64,000 bases of DNA from Lewinella sp. IMCC34183. GTDB lineage: Bacteria > Bacteroidota > Bacteroidia > Chitinophagales > Saprospiraceae. Below are positions 44,201-55,099 of this stretch, in pieces (the first letter of the stretch is position 1; every line of letters begins with the position of its first letter). The position numbers and the translations under genes were made by a program. The DNA is taken from contig NZ_QMEM01000004.1 of assembly GCF_003390915.1 (NCBI RefSeq), positions 62,001 to 126,000 of the forward strand, given 5' to 3'. The notes under the pieces were generated by a model. That model searched no databases and was not told the origin of the DNA. It saw nothing but the letters and a program-made list of their open reading frames with translations.

Positions 44201-44381
44201 AAATGCTTTCGTGGACCGGATCGGTCTGGACAACCTGAAGTTGTCCGTAACGGGAGAAAACCTTCTCCTGCTAACCGAACGTGACGGCCTGGATCCCCAG
44301 TACAACCTGGCGGGCACCTCCCCGGGGGATGACTTCAACCCCGCGCGCCTTATCACTTTCGGCCTCAATACTAACTTCTAA
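41259..44381 (+). CDS. SusC/RagA-type TonB-linked outer membrane protein
   Basis: A 1040-aa porin. Signal peptide (MRRITLVLGLTLFVMGITVAQ), N-terminal carboxypeptidase-D-like domain (TVSGTVTDSEGETLIGVSIL), TonB-box region ELLDEVIVTAYG, plug (ETRNVTSPIAAIEGNATGVQ ... GIVIRGVGTL ... DPLYIVDGIQ, ITVLKDASSTSLYGSRAANGVVLITTK) and a 22-strand barrel ending in NPARLITFGLNTNF. It imports large ligands, usually oligosaccharides, with the SusD lid encoded 12 bp downstream. The nearby PL11 lyase suggests a pectin-type substrate, but the two are separated by DoxX genes and not clearly one locus. Confidence 0.95.
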   Translation: MRRITLVLGLTLFVMGITVAQRTVSGTVTDSEGETLIGVSILVDGSTTGTVTDIDGNYNLSVAEENNILIFSYTGFATQRVDIDNRSTIDITMEPSSELLDEVIVTAYGITTKEAFSGSADVVGSQELETRNVTSPIAAIEGNATGVQFTSASGQPGSSPGIVIRGVGTLNGDTDPLYIVDGIQFEGQLTSINQEDIESITVLKDASSTSLYGSRAANGVVLITTKRGSAAGTKVSASVQHGFVSRAIPLYDEVTPGQYYETMWEALRNSGAADGDAQFATDNIFTNLGYNPFDVPNDEIVGTDGRLNPDANVIYKSLNWYDVLEQNSTRTNYNVNLSTGGEDHSVYFSSSYLEEGGYVVTTEFDRLTSRLNADFDATNWLTMGGSANVTISNSRGPSSAGTGSIVNPFGFAKNIGSIYPVYVNDRDGNLVLDESGNPIFDAGEGYSQYGIGSRPINQGRHALQELLLNDERNRNNFYGFRFFADFELMDGLALRLNYGRDIQEGVQKEYENNIIGDAQPTGRYGETRYRRQVENFNQLLTYNRSISDVHNIDITLGHENFDRNYSQNNALAIEQTAEGIFEFANFATPVSLGGYTSVKRIEGYFARANYSFDSKYNISLSARRDGSSIFSQNTRWGTFYSVGGSWQLGQERFIENIGFIDRLKLRASYGEVGNDDLGDYFLSQPRYSITSNAGSPAIWWSDIGNAALQWETIESFDVALEFTLFNSFLDGSLEYYKRNSSDLLYSLPIALSNGHNSVPSNIGDMYNEGVELGLTANFIANRDFRWNMRVTASTFNNEITSLPDPFVNGSKRWAVGRSRFDFFLLHTAGVDPANGDQLFYMYEFDEDGNSVPVMEADGTQATTNDWQETERAYTGDSSIPDFLGSVSNNIAYKGFSLNVLVTYGIGGKILDNGYSAMMSSSTYGPSLHPDILNAWRAPGDVTDVPRLENGNVDLVRTQSTRFLTDASFLSLRNVNLSYRFENAFVDRIGLDNLKLSVTGENLLLLTERDGLDPQYNLAGTSPGDDFNPARLITFGLNTNF

Positions 44382-44393
44382 AACCATCTATCA

Positions 44394-46055
44394 ATGGTAA
44401 ACAATATAAAATACGGGTTGATCTTCCTGGCACTGCTTACGGTGTCCTGCAAGGAGGACTACCTCGACACCACTCCGACGGATGCGATCTCCGCAGCCGA
44501 TGCCCTCGCCACCGAGTCGAACATGGCGCTGATCATCGCCGGTATGCACCGCTCGATGTACTCCCAGTCCCAGACCATCCTACCCGGTGGCTCGGCGGTG
44601 GCGAACACCGCCCGCGCCAATGAGCACTACTGGGTACCGCTGGGCGACAACCTCGCCGGTGGCCTCATCCACAGCGCTAACGCCAACAACCTGGGCTGGC
44701 GGACCGAGGCTCAGTGGAACTCACATACGGTAGAGACCTCCCAGACCGTGGAGATCCTCTGGTACCACCGCTACAACCTGATCGCGAACGCCAACTCCAT
44801 CATCAACCGGGTAGCGGCAGGTGACCTGCCTGACACCCCCGAACTGCGAACAATCGTCGGTCAGGCCTACGCCTACCGGGCCTACGCTTACATGTCCCTG
44901 GTACAGCACTACGCAAAAGGGTACCTCATCGGTAATCCGTCCAGCGACCCCGGCGTGCCCATCGTCGAGGCGACCGAAGCCCCCTTCACCAGCGGCCCGC
45001 GGGCTACCGTGCAGCAGGTCTACGATCAGATCGCCGCCGACCTGACGGCGGCTATTGAGAACTTCGAGGACGCCGCACCCCGCCCCAGCGGCAACGCCGC
45101 CGACAAGGCCAACCTGAACATCGACGTGGCCTACGGCCTGCAGGCCCGTATGGCGCTGGCTACGGGCGACTGGGAGCTGGCGGCGGAATCCGCCGTGGCC
45201 GCCCGCCAGGACTACGACATCATGGGTGAGGACGACTGGAAAGCCGGTTTCAACTCGACCCTGCTGCCCGAAGTGATCTGGGGCAGCAACGTTATCACCA
45301 CGGAGACGACCTTCTTCCGTTCTTACTTCTACCTGGCCTCCAACACCTTTAACGGCAGCCAGGTCCGGAACAACCCTAAGATCGCCGACCGGAGACTGAT
45401 CGATGCCATCCCGGACACCGACTACCGTAAGGACATGTTCCTGATCGATGCGCCCAACTCCAACCTTTCCGCCGCCAACGGCAACGGAGGCTGGGAGAAC
45501 AATACCAACCCCGAATACGAAACGGAAGAGGAGTTTGACGCGGAGATCGACCGGCTGGCAAGCGTTTGGGGCTGGACGTCCGCGCACAACACCCACCCGT
45601 ACATGCACGTAAAGCTGCGTCAGCAGTCCCCCGGCACGACCGATCCCGACGACATTATTTACATGCGGGCCTCGGAGATGTACCTCATCGAAGCCGAAGC
45701 TCACGCCATGATGGGCAACGTCGAAGCGGCGCAGGAAGCCCTGCGGCCACTGGGCGAAGAGCGCGACAGCGCGTACGACGTCACCGAATTCGACGACCAG
45801 GCAAGCCTGATGGAGCACATCAAGTTTCAGCGTGGCGTCGAGCTGTGGGGCGAGGGCTTCCTGTTCCAGGATAAGATCCGTTGGGACGAAGGCATCGACC
45901 ACTCCGCCAATGGTGGATCGGGCGCTTCCCAAACCCTCTACCAGGACGCGTACATCGTGGAGAAGCCTTCCGTAAATCCGGACTGGGTATTCAAGATTCC
46001 GCAGCTGGAACTGGATGCCAATCCCAACCTGGGGCCCGGCGACCAGAATCCCTGA
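44394..46055 (+). CDS. SusD/RagB-type surface glycan-binding lipoprotein
   Basis: A 553-aa lipoprotein (MVNNIKYGLIFLALLTVSC, lipobox LTVSC). The TPR-rich SusD fold shows YRAYAYMSLVQHYAKGYL, the 'MRASEMYLIEAEAHAMMG' block and a C-terminal DKIRWDEGIDH region. It forms the lid of the SusC channel encoded directly upstream and binds the sugar on the cell surface. The unit closes with a strong intrinsic terminator. No glycoside hydrolase or regulator follows. Confidence 0.94.
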   Translation: MVNNIKYGLIFLALLTVSCKEDYLDTTPTDAISAADALATESNMALIIAGMHRSMYSQSQTILPGGSAVANTARANEHYWVPLGDNLAGGLIHSANANNLGWRTEAQWNSHTVETSQTVEILWYHRYNLIANANSIINRVAAGDLPDTPELRTIVGQAYAYRAYAYMSLVQHYAKGYLIGNPSSDPGVPIVEATEAPFTSGPRATVQQVYDQIAADLTAAIENFEDAAPRPSGNAADKANLNIDVAYGLQARMALATGDWELAAESAVAARQDYDIMGEDDWKAGFNSTLLPEVIWGSNVITTETTFFRSYFYLASNTFNGSQVRNNPKIADRRLIDAIPDTDYRKDMFLIDAPNSNLSAANGNGGWENNTNPEYETEEEFDAEIDRLASVWGWTSAHNTHPYMHVKLRQQSPGTTDPDDIIYMRASEMYLIEAEAHAMMGNVEAAQEALRPLGEERDSAYDVTEFDDQASLMEHIKFQRGVELWGEGFLFQDKIRWDEGIDHSANGGSGASQTLYQDAYIVEKPSVNPDWVFKIPQLELDANPNLGPGDQNP

Positions 46056-46110
46056 TCCCGCCCAACTTCCGCTCATGTCCAGGCGATAAAGACCTGGAAC
46101 AGGCCAACCG

Positions 46111-46153
46111 AAAAATCCCGAACACCGACAGCGTTGGTGTTCGGGATTTTTCT
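46111..46153 (+). terminator. Strong intrinsic terminator after susCD
   Basis: A perfect 16-bp inverted repeat (AAAAATCCCGAACACC / GGTGTTCGGGATTTTT) with a 9-base loop, where the A and T flanks give a T-run on both strands. It can stop transcription in either direction. Confidence 0.9.
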
Positions 46154-46249
46154 TGGTACCGGCTCCCGAAGTCCTTCCCGCAGCTACCAATTTGCGCAAC
46201 TTTGCAGACGAGCGCGTTTAGGCAAACAAGTAGCGTACTTTACGGGATG

Positions 46250-46257
46250 TATCTTTG
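46250..46257 (+). promoter_or_regulatory. TATCTTTG -7 box before the histidine kinase gene
   Basis: TATCTTTG matches TAnnTTTG and lies 58 bases before the ATG. No clear -33 element at the usual spacing was found. Confidence 0.4.
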
Positions 46258-46315
46258 TTGCTAAACACCTGAAAATGCGTGTCTTTCTGCTTCCGCGCAT
46301 TCTGTTTTCCTGCTC

Positions 46316-48802
<2,487 letters not shown>

Positions 48803-48877
48803 GCGAAGGATCGTTTTTCTGTCCGCCGCGGATTGCCCACAGCGAGACTGCATACTATACCACCACTCTACTGTGTA

Positions 48878-49414
48878 CTAAAGCCCCCCCACGGCCCCTA
48901 CCGTCCACTCCAGGCGCGCCTCAATGTTTTGGGAAGTAATGCTAAAGGGAGTGATTACCAGCTCCATCCGTACTTCGTCGTTGTTCAGGAAGACGTTGCG
49001 GAAATTCTTCTGTCCCGGGTTCAGGTTCACGACCTGTTGCCGGCGCCCACCCAGCTCGTCGACGCTGAACATGAGGTCGATGAAGGTGCAGCCCCCGATG
49101 GCGTCAACGGGGCACACCCGCAGTTCCATTCGCTCGATCTCCCGGAAATCCTCGCCGGACAGGCTGGTCACCCGGGCCCGGATGCCCCCCACCAGGTCGA
49201 TGTCGTCTTCCGTATATCCGTTTTCGGCCATCTCCTGCCGAAAGTTGGTGCCCATGCGCGGGCGGGCCACCACGAAAGTCTGAAACGACGGCTGCCCCGC
49301 CGGGATCGTAAAATCCACTACCGGGTAATTAAGATCGAAGAGGCGGTCGCCCAGGGAATCGGGCGAGCAGCCCGTGAGGATCAGTATACCTAGCAGACAG
49401 AGGAAAATGCGCAT
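48878..49414 (-). CDS. Hypothetical lipoprotein
   Basis: A 178-aa protein with a clean lipoprotein signal (MRIFLCLLGILILTGC); I take the ATG at 49414 for this reason. The mature part is a predicted beta-rich domain (VDFTIPAGQPSFQTFVVARP; RMELRVCPVDAIGGCTFIDLMF; VRMELVITPFSITSQNIEARLEW) of about 160 aa. No family is recognised. It follows the large SprB-like gene by 12 bp on the same strand, so they may be coexpressed surface proteins. Confidence 0.75.
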   Translation of the reverse strand: MRIFLCLLGILILTGCSPDSLGDRLFDLNYPVVDFTIPAGQPSFQTFVVARPRMGTNFRQEMAENGYTEDDIDLVGGIRARVTSLSGEDFREIERMELRVCPVDAIGGCTFIDLMFSVDELGGRRQQVVNLNPGQKNFRNVFLNNDEVRMELVITPFSITSQNIEARLEWTVGAVGGL

Positions 49415-49426
49415 GGGGAAAATCAA

Positions 49427-52400
49427 TTAGTACAGAACCGTTACGTCACCCCGGTAGCCGACCAGCCGGCCGTTGAGGTAGCGTACTTGTACGTAGTACA
49501 CGTAAACACCGCTGTTCACTAACTGCCCGTCGACGGTACCGTCCCAACCGTACGCCGGATCGTTGGCCGGGAAGGGTTCGGGGGCCTCGTACAACAGTCC
49601 GCCCCAGCGGTCGTACACCCGCAGTTGCTCAACGTAGCCGATCGCCCGGTTCCCGAACACGGTAAAGCGATCGTTGGCGTCGTCCCCGTTCGGGGAGATC
49701 GCGTTGGGTACGTAGGTACCCAGGTCCTCGATGACGGTGAAGGCGACGACAGCGGTATCCACGCAGCCGACCGCGTTGGTACCGGTAACGAAGTACTTCA
49801 TCGGTCCCAGGGGCATCACCCGCACCCGGGAGCAATCGGGCGTAAGGCACGTCACGCTGTCCGGCCCCCAGGCGTAGGTGACGGGAAAGTAATTGGCCCG
49901 CGCCTGGAGTACGGTATCCTCACCAAGGAAGAGGCGGGCATCTTCCACCATTAGGTCGACCACGAACGGCATCGGCTCACGGAGGGTCCCGCTGAGGCTG
50001 TCGCGGCATCCGTTGCGGTCCTCCACGTACAGGGTGTAGTCGCCGGCGGACAAGCCGGTCAGCAGGGTATCGGCCTGAAAGATCAGCCCGTCGGCACTGT
50101 ATGCGTACTCCGGGGTGCCGCCCGTGGCAGCCAGCGTGAAAAATCCGATGGAGTCGCCGGCGCACACCAGGTCCTGCTGATTGGCGATGCGCGCCACGAT
50201 CTCCGAGGGGTTGGTCAGGGTGACCGAATCCTGCCGGCTGCAGCCGAGGCTGTCGGTAAGGGTAAGCACGTAGGTACCCGCCGCGAGGGAGGCGCGTAAA
50301 TTGGTGTCCACGCCATCGGCCCACGCGTAGGTGTAGCCGGGACGGCCGCCTAATCCGGTCGCCAGGATGGTGCCGTCGTCCACGCCGTAACAGCTCAGGC
50401 TATCGACCTGCAGGTCGGTTTCCAGCAGGGGGGGGTCGGTCACCGTAACGTTGAAATCGCCGGTGCAACCGTCCGCGTCGACGGCCCGCACGGGATAGGT
50501 ACCGGCCGCGAAGCCCGTCCGCTGCTGGCTACCCTGCAAGCCCTCTCCGAAATCGTAACGGTAGGGCGCCCGTCCGTTGGCCAGCTCGATGACCAACTGA
50601 CCATCCGCCCCGCCGTTGCAGGTGGGCTCGCGAAAGGCGGCGCTGCCCTCCAGTATATTCAGCCGCAGCTCGTCCACCGCTATCTCCTGCACGATCTCAC
50701 AGCCCTGGCCGTCACGGGCCCGTACCGTTACGGTGGAGGCCGCCAGGTTTTCCAGGCGGTTTTCGGGGCCGAACGGACCTCCGTTAAAGCTGTATTCGTA
50801 CGGCTGCGCGCCCCCCGAAAGGATGGTGAATTCCAATACGCCGTTGGTCCCGCCCCCACAATCGGGCGGCGTGATCAGGGTGTCAAGCACGAAGGCGGAC
50901 GAACCCTGCACCGTGTATTCGTAACTCGCCTCACAGCCGGAGCCGTCGGTCAGGGTGACGGTGTAGCTACCCGGATCGAGACCGGCAACGGTAGCCGTGG
51001 TGGCACCGTTGCTCCAGGCGTAAGCCAGGGTGGCCCCGGGCACGGTGGAGCTGCCCGTGAAGGCGATGGTGCCGTCGCCGGCCCCGGCACAGGTAACGTC
51101 GGACACCTCGGCCACGCCCGTGAACTGCTCGCTGCAGCACACGACGTTGACGTCGGTGGTGGAAATGTACTCGATGCAGTTGCGGGTGCTGGTGATCGCC
51201 AGGGTGATGGCGGGCGCACCGGCCTCGGCGAAGGTAACGTCGTGCGGCCCGGCCCCACTGGCGAAGCGCGGCGTGGCGGTGGGGCCGAAGTCCCAGTCCC
51301 AGCTCTCGATGCCGTCGACGGAGGTGGATTCGTCCAGGAAGGTGACCGCATCGCCCACGCAGACCTCCGCGCTGCTGTAAGTCAGGTTGGGCTCGGGGCC
51401 GAGGAAGGTGCCCGTGCCGCCGAATTCGATCTCGAAGCCGTCGCCGGAGCCGGTGAAGTTCATGATGACCAGGGCGTAGGACTTGCCGGCCTCCATATCC
51501 ACGAAGCTCACGTAATTGTTGTCGCCGGGCGAGCAGCCGCAATTCTCGATGGGCCCCTCCTCGGCGCGGGGGCCCAGCCCGGTGGCGCCGAAGCAGTTGA
51601 CGCTGCTGTTGGGGTTCCCGCCGTTCTCGCCGGAGAACATCTGACGGATGGGCCGCCGGTCGCCGCAGTCGTCAAGGCCGCTGTCCAGTTCGTACAGGAC
51701 GAAGTCGATGTCCTCGTTGAAGGCCGAGCCCAGGGGCGTGATGTCGAATTCCAGGCTACCGGCCTCGGCGCACGTCCACTTGTACCAGGCCGAATTACTT
51801 TCCTCGGGGCGCCCCTGGCAATCGATATTTTCCGACTGGAGGTCATCCAGTACATTGCCCCGTCCCTGGAGGAAGTCGACGGCGAAGGGGGACTTGTCGC
51901 ACAGGATGACGGCGGTTTCGCAGTCGCTGCTGGGACTCGGCGGCGCGTCGAATTGATTGACGCAGAGCTCAAAGGTACCGGAGCGGTCGGCGCGGGCCCC
52001 GACGAGGATGTAGTAGGTCTCGCCCCGCTGCAGCTCGTTGAAGATGAGCGATCCGCTGTTGGGGGTATTCCCCCCGGCTACGAAGGTGGAGCGGCAGGCC
52101 ACGCCCTGCGGACTGCCGCAGCTTCCCGAAAAGAGCGCGAACTGCGGCGCGGTAAGCGTACCGCGGCTGTTGCCGGGCTCGTCGCCGATGACCTGGATAC
52201 TGACCGAATTGCGCAGGGCTACGAAACTGAACCACACGTCACGGATCTCGTCGCGCTCGTCGATGCAGGTAGGATAGTCATCAAACTCCAGGGAGGGGGT
52301 GGCATCCACATTGGTGAAGGCCGCGGCCCCGGAGCAGTAATTCATGGCTTCCGGCAGCACGATGGCGTCCGCACAATCGTCGTTTGCCGGCTGTGCCGAA

Positions 52401-52450
52401 GCCCCTGCGGTGGTCAGCAGGCCCAGGACAAGTGCGTAAAGTCGAATCAT
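49427..52450 (-). CDS. Large secreted protein with SprB-like repeats and gliding-type T9SS C-terminus
   Basis: A 1007-aa protein (ATG at 52450, signal MIRLYALVLGLLTTAGASAQ). The N-terminal third is cysteine-rich with two lectin-like sandwich domains (ADAIVLPEAMNYCSGAAAF; later CETAVILCDKSPFAVDFL). A PKD-type domain follows (FLDESTSVDGIESWDWDFG), then about five SprB-like repeats of 80 residues, for example DVTCAGAGDGTIAFTG ... YAWSNGATTATVAGLDPGSY and LSCYGVDDGTILATG. The end (YVPNAISPNGDDANDRFTVFG ... LRVYDRWGGLLYE ... GWDGT ... SGVYVYYVQVRY) is the CHU_C type B sorting domain. It is exported by type IX secretion as an adhesin or surface filament. Confidence 0.93.
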   Translation of the reverse strand: MIRLYALVLGLLTTAGASAQPANDDCADAIVLPEAMNYCSGAAAFTNVDATPSLEFDDYPTCIDERDEIRDVWFSFVALRNSVSIQVIGDEPGNSRGTLTAPQFALFSGSCGSPQGVACRSTFVAGGNTPNSGSLIFNELQRGETYYILVGARADRSGTFELCVNQFDAPPSPSSDCETAVILCDKSPFAVDFLQGRGNVLDDLQSENIDCQGRPEESNSAWYKWTCAEAGSLEFDITPLGSAFNEDIDFVLYELDSGLDDCGDRRPIRQMFSGENGGNPNSSVNCFGATGLGPRAEEGPIENCGCSPGDNNYVSFVDMEAGKSYALVIMNFTGSGDGFEIEFGGTGTFLGPEPNLTYSSAEVCVGDAVTFLDESTSVDGIESWDWDFGPTATPRFASGAGPHDVTFAEAGAPAITLAITSTRNCIEYISTTDVNVVCCSEQFTGVAEVSDVTCAGAGDGTIAFTGSSTVPGATLAYAWSNGATTATVAGLDPGSYTVTLTDGSGCEASYEYTVQGSSAFVLDTLITPPDCGGGTNGVLEFTILSGGAQPYEYSFNGGPFGPENRLENLAASTVTVRARDGQGCEIVQEIAVDELRLNILEGSAAFREPTCNGGADGQLVIELANGRAPYRYDFGEGLQGSQQRTGFAAGTYPVRAVDADGCTGDFNVTVTDPPLLETDLQVDSLSCYGVDDGTILATGLGGRPGYTYAWADGVDTNLRASLAAGTYVLTLTDSLGCSRQDSVTLTNPSEIVARIANQQDLVCAGDSIGFFTLAATGGTPEYAYSADGLIFQADTLLTGLSAGDYTLYVEDRNGCRDSLSGTLREPMPFVVDLMVEDARLFLGEDTVLQARANYFPVTYAWGPDSVTCLTPDCSRVRVMPLGPMKYFVTGTNAVGCVDTAVVAFTVIEDLGTYVPNAISPNGDDANDRFTVFGNRAIGYVEQLRVYDRWGGLLYEAPEPFPANDPAYGWDGTVDGQLVNSGVYVYYVQVRYLNGRLVGYRGDVTVLY

Positions 52451-52552
52451 AATCTCAAAGCTAGCCATTAGGTAACATAGCTAGAGACGCATAACGTACC
52501 CCGGAACGCTGGCAAAGTGTCCTAACCCTAACAAACGTTTAACTTGCCGACC

Positions 52553-53299
52553 GTGAAAGCATGGATCCCAAACTTCGTCACCCTCCTCAACCTGTTCTGC
52601 GGGTGCGCGGCCATCGTCTGCATACTTGACCTGCGGTTCATCCCCGCGTTCTGGTTCCTGTTTGCCGCCGGCTGGTTCGACTTTGCCGACGGACTGGTCG
52701 CCCGCGCCCTCAACGTCAGCAGCGAGCACGGCAAGGAACTCGACAGCCTGGCCGACATGGTCAGCTTCGGGGTGGTCCCGGCCATGATCTACTACGTCTT
52801 GCTGCTGTTGGGCGCCAACACCGCACCTGCGTCCGCGGCCCCCGACCTGTCCGATCCCGCGGCCATTCAGTGGTCGTGGTACGCCGCCCCGGCCCTGTTC
52901 GTGGCCCTGTTCAGCGCCCTGCGCCTGGCCAAGTTCAACCTGGACACGCGGCAGTCGGAAAACTTCATCGGGGTCGCTACGCCCACGAGCACCGTCTACG
53001 CGGTGGGGCTCATGCTCATCGTCGCTACCGACGAGAACTGGGGCACCCACGTGCTGCAGCCGGCGATCCTGTATCCGTCCATTCTGGCCATGTCGTACCT
53101 GCTGGTGAGCGAGCATCCGATGTTCTCCTTCAAGCTGAAGGGCTTCGGGTGGGCCGGGAATGAGACGCGCTATATCTTTGCCGCCGTGGCAATCTGCCTC
53201 CTCATTTTACTGTGGACCTCGGCCTTCCCCTTCATCGTCGGCGTCTACGTATTACTCAACCTGGTCTACCCGCCCGTCGCCGCCAAGCCGCCCCTATGA
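52553..53299 (+). CDS. pssA: CDP-diacylglycerol-serine O-phosphatidyltransferase
   Basis: A 248-aa membrane enzyme that makes phosphatidylserine, precursor of phosphatidylethanolamine. The CDP-alcohol phosphotransferase motif D-x2-DG-x2-AR-x8-G-x3-D-x3-D is exact (DFADGLVARALNVSSEHG, then KELDSLAD, about residues 45-70). About seven hydrophobic segments follow. GTG at 52553 is used; a TTG three codons upstream is equally possible. The stop overlaps the ATG of purS by 4 bp, so they are translated together, an unexpected pairing of lipid and purine genes but common where operons are loosely built. Confidence 0.92.
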   Translation: MKAWIPNFVTLLNLFCGCAAIVCILDLRFIPAFWFLFAAGWFDFADGLVARALNVSSEHGKELDSLADMVSFGVVPAMIYYVLLLLGANTAPASAAPDLSDPAAIQWSWYAAPALFVALFSALRLAKFNLDTRQSENFIGVATPTSTVYAVGLMLIVATDENWGTHVLQPAILYPSILAMSYLLVSEHPMFSFKLKGFGWAGNETRYIFAAVAICLLILLWTSAFPFIVGVYVLLNLVYPPVAAKPPL

Positions 53300-53550
53300 A
53301 GTTTCTCGCCCACATCAATATTATGCCCAAAGCCGAGCTCCTCGACCCCCAGGGCAAGGTAGTCGTCAAAAACCTGCCCAACCTCGGCCTCAAGGGCGTG
53401 ACCGACGTACGCATCGGCAAGCACGTCACCATGGCCCTGCACGCCGATAACGAGCAGGAAGCCCACGACAAGGTGGAAACCGCCTGCTCCAAGCTGCTCG
53501 CCAACGTGATCATGGAGAGCTACGACTTCGTGGTGGAGGAGGAGGATTGA
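53296..53550 (+). CDS. purS: Phosphoribosylformylglycinamidine synthase subunit PurS
   Basis: An 84-aa protein of normal PurS length. MKFLAHINIMPKAELLDPQGKVVVKNLPNLGLKGVTDVRIGK is the family signature. PurS bridges PurL and PurQ in the fourth step of purine synthesis. No purL or purQ is in the window. It overlaps pssA by 4 bp. Confidence 0.93.
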   Translation: MKFLAHINIMPKAELLDPQGKVVVKNLPNLGLKGVTDVRIGKHVTMALHADNEQEAHDKVETACSKLLANVIMESYDFVVEEED

Positions 53551-53770
53551 TGCGTTGGTGGCTTACTGCGTTGTTGGGTTGCCCTGCAGGACTTGCCTTG
53601 CTCACGCGGACGCCTAAAATTTTATGGCGGCGGTGCGCAGGTGCCAGGCAATAGGAGCAGCATGCGCTGAAATGGCAGCTCCTAGCCGCCCTACCGCGAG
53701 CGCAGCAAGCGGCACGGTCCCGCCACAACCCACCAATGCAGTAATGCACCCATGCACCAACGCACCACCC
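53548..53770. repeat. Facing pieces of the island-flank repeat plus GCACCTGCGC motif
   Basis: GATGCGTTGGTGGCTTACTG ... TGCCCTGCAGGACTT (53550-53595) matches part of the 20317-20360 repeat in direct orientation. CACCAATGCAGTAATGCACC ... CAACGCACCACC (53730-53768) matches it in inverse orientation. Between them lies the GGCGGCGGTGCGCAGGTGCC motif (53626). So part of the att-like repeat is a wider interspersed element. Confidence 0.6.
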
Positions 53771-53808
53771 CCCGCCAACCATCACCACAATTCGTTTGTT
53801 TTCCTTCC

Positions 53809-54225
53809 ATGAAAACGAAAGAAAACTGGAATCCCCTCTCCAAGGAAGAGCTGCGCGTCATAGAGCACAAAGGCACCGAGATGCCCTTCACCGGAGAGTA
53901 TAACAACTTCAAGCAGGATGGCGTATTCGTCTGCCGCCGCTGTGATGCCCCCCTGTACGATAGCCACGATAAATTCAGTAGCGGTTGCGGCTGGCCGAGC
54001 TTCGACGATGAAGTACCGAATGCCGTACAGCACATTCGTGACGCCGACGGGCGCCGGGTGGAAATCCTATGCAATAACTGTGGCGGCCACCTGGGCCACG
54101 TGTTCCACGGTGAGCGCTTCACGGAAAAGAACACCCGTCACTGCGTGAATAGCCTGTCGATCAAGTTCATTCCCCGCGAGAAGTACGAGGCCGAGCACGG
54201 CAAGCTCGACACCAAAGAGGCCTGA
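53809..54225 (+). CDS. msrB: Peptide-methionine (R)-S-oxide reductase
   Basis: A 138-aa protein that reduces the R form of methionine sulfoxide. The zinc-binding pairs CRRC and CNNC, the core [17 protein letters not shown] and the catalytic Cys in [11 protein letters not shown] are present. The stop TGA (54223-54225) is in the same frame as a following MsrA domain, with no start codon in between. Cytoplasmic, without a signal. Confidence 0.95.
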   Translation: MKTKENWNPLSKEELRVIEHKGTEMPFTGEYNNFKQDGVFVCRRCDAPLYDSHDKFSSGCGWPSFDDEVPNAVQHIRDADGRRVEILCNNCGGHLGHVFHGERFTEKNTRHCVNSLSIKFIPREKYEAEHGKLDTKEA

Positions 54226-54717
54226 AGGGCCACCCTGCTGCTCGGCAGCGGCTGTTTCTGGGGCCGGGAGTATCACCTGCGCCAGCTGGACGGCGTAATC
54301 GCTACCCAGGTAGGATTTGCGGGTGGGCATACCATCGACCCGGGCTACTACGATGTCTGCAAAAAGGATACCGGCCACGCCGAGGTGGTCGCGGTGCAGT
54401 ATGATACACGCCGATGCACTACTGAGGCGCTCCTGACCGAGTTTTTCGCACTGCATAACTTTGAGATCAATCGGGGCAAGGGTACCGGCCAGTACCGCTC
54501 GGCCATTTTTTCCTTGTCGGAAGACGAGCAGTTGGCTACCGCCCGCCGGATGGTGGCTACGCTACGCGCCCGTGGGTTCGATCCGGCCACCGATGTGGAA
54601 GTGGTGGCGGCCTTTTATCGAGCGGAGCCGCGGCACCAGCAGTACTGTACTTCCCGGGGGCTTACGCCTTCTCGGCGGGATGATGCTCGGGTGCGGGAGG
54701 TATTGCGGGCTTTGTGA
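54226..54717 (+). CDS. msrA: MsrA domain directly after an in-frame TGA; start codon not found
   Basis: The frame running on from the msrB stop encodes a complete MsrA core: RATLLLGSGCFWGREYHLRQLDGV (catalytic Cys in GCFWG), TQVGFAGGHT, DTGHAEVVAVQYD, GKGTGQYRSAIF and RHQQYCTSRG. MsrA reduces the S form of methionine sulfoxide. The first in-frame standard start is a GTG at 54385, which would drop the catalytic Cys, and upstream no ATG/GTG/TTG lies between the TGA and the domain; CTG codons at 54235 and 54238 are the nearest. It may start at a non-standard codon, be made by TGA read-through as an MsrBA fusion, or have lost its start. All catalytic blocks look intact. Confidence 0.75.
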   Translation, partial: RATLLLGSGCFWGREYHLRQLDGVIATQVGFAGGHTIDPGYYDVCKKDTGHAEVVAVQYDTRRCTTEALLTEFFALHNFEINRGKGTGQYRSAIFSLSEDEQLATARRMVATLRARGFDPATDVEVVAAFYRAEPRHQQYCTSRGLTPSRRDDARVREVLRAL

Positions 54718-54739
54718 GTGTTTATTTTGCTCGGTGGCG

Positions 54740-54920
54740 TTTGGAAGTTTTACTGCGGATTTCCCACGGTATGTGGGTTTGCACGCAGTACAGGATTTTT
54801 ACCGCAGATTAACTGCGCCACCTGCGGCAGCACGTGGATTCGCTGCGCTTGATCGCGAATTAGCGCAGATTTTTCCCGCAGCACATGCGATTTCGCAGAT
54901 TAGGGATGCGCTGCGCGCCT
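54740..54920. repeat. Degenerate CGCAGATT-type repeats before iscS
   Basis: The 380-bp gap holds repeated blocks such as ACTGCGGATTTCCC, ACCGCAGATTAACTGCG, AGCGCAGATTTTTCCCGCAG and TTCGCAGATTAGGG. They form a loose tandem series with no coding sense. Function unknown. Confidence 0.45.
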
Positions 54921-55099
54921 CCGTGGCTCCGGCGTTACGATTGGAATGATGAGTTTAATTGGCGGGCCTACCCGAGCGAAGCGAGGGGCGGATGCACCAC
55001 CCGCGACCGCAACAACCCAAGCAACCATCCAACGGGCAACCAAACCTTACCCCAGGTGTTAGCATGGAGCGATTCGATAAAGATCTAAGATATATACCT

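Noticed and set aside
54385..54717. msrA starting at GTG 54385
   Set aside because: This start would remove the catalytic GCFWG segment that is intact just upstream in the same frame.
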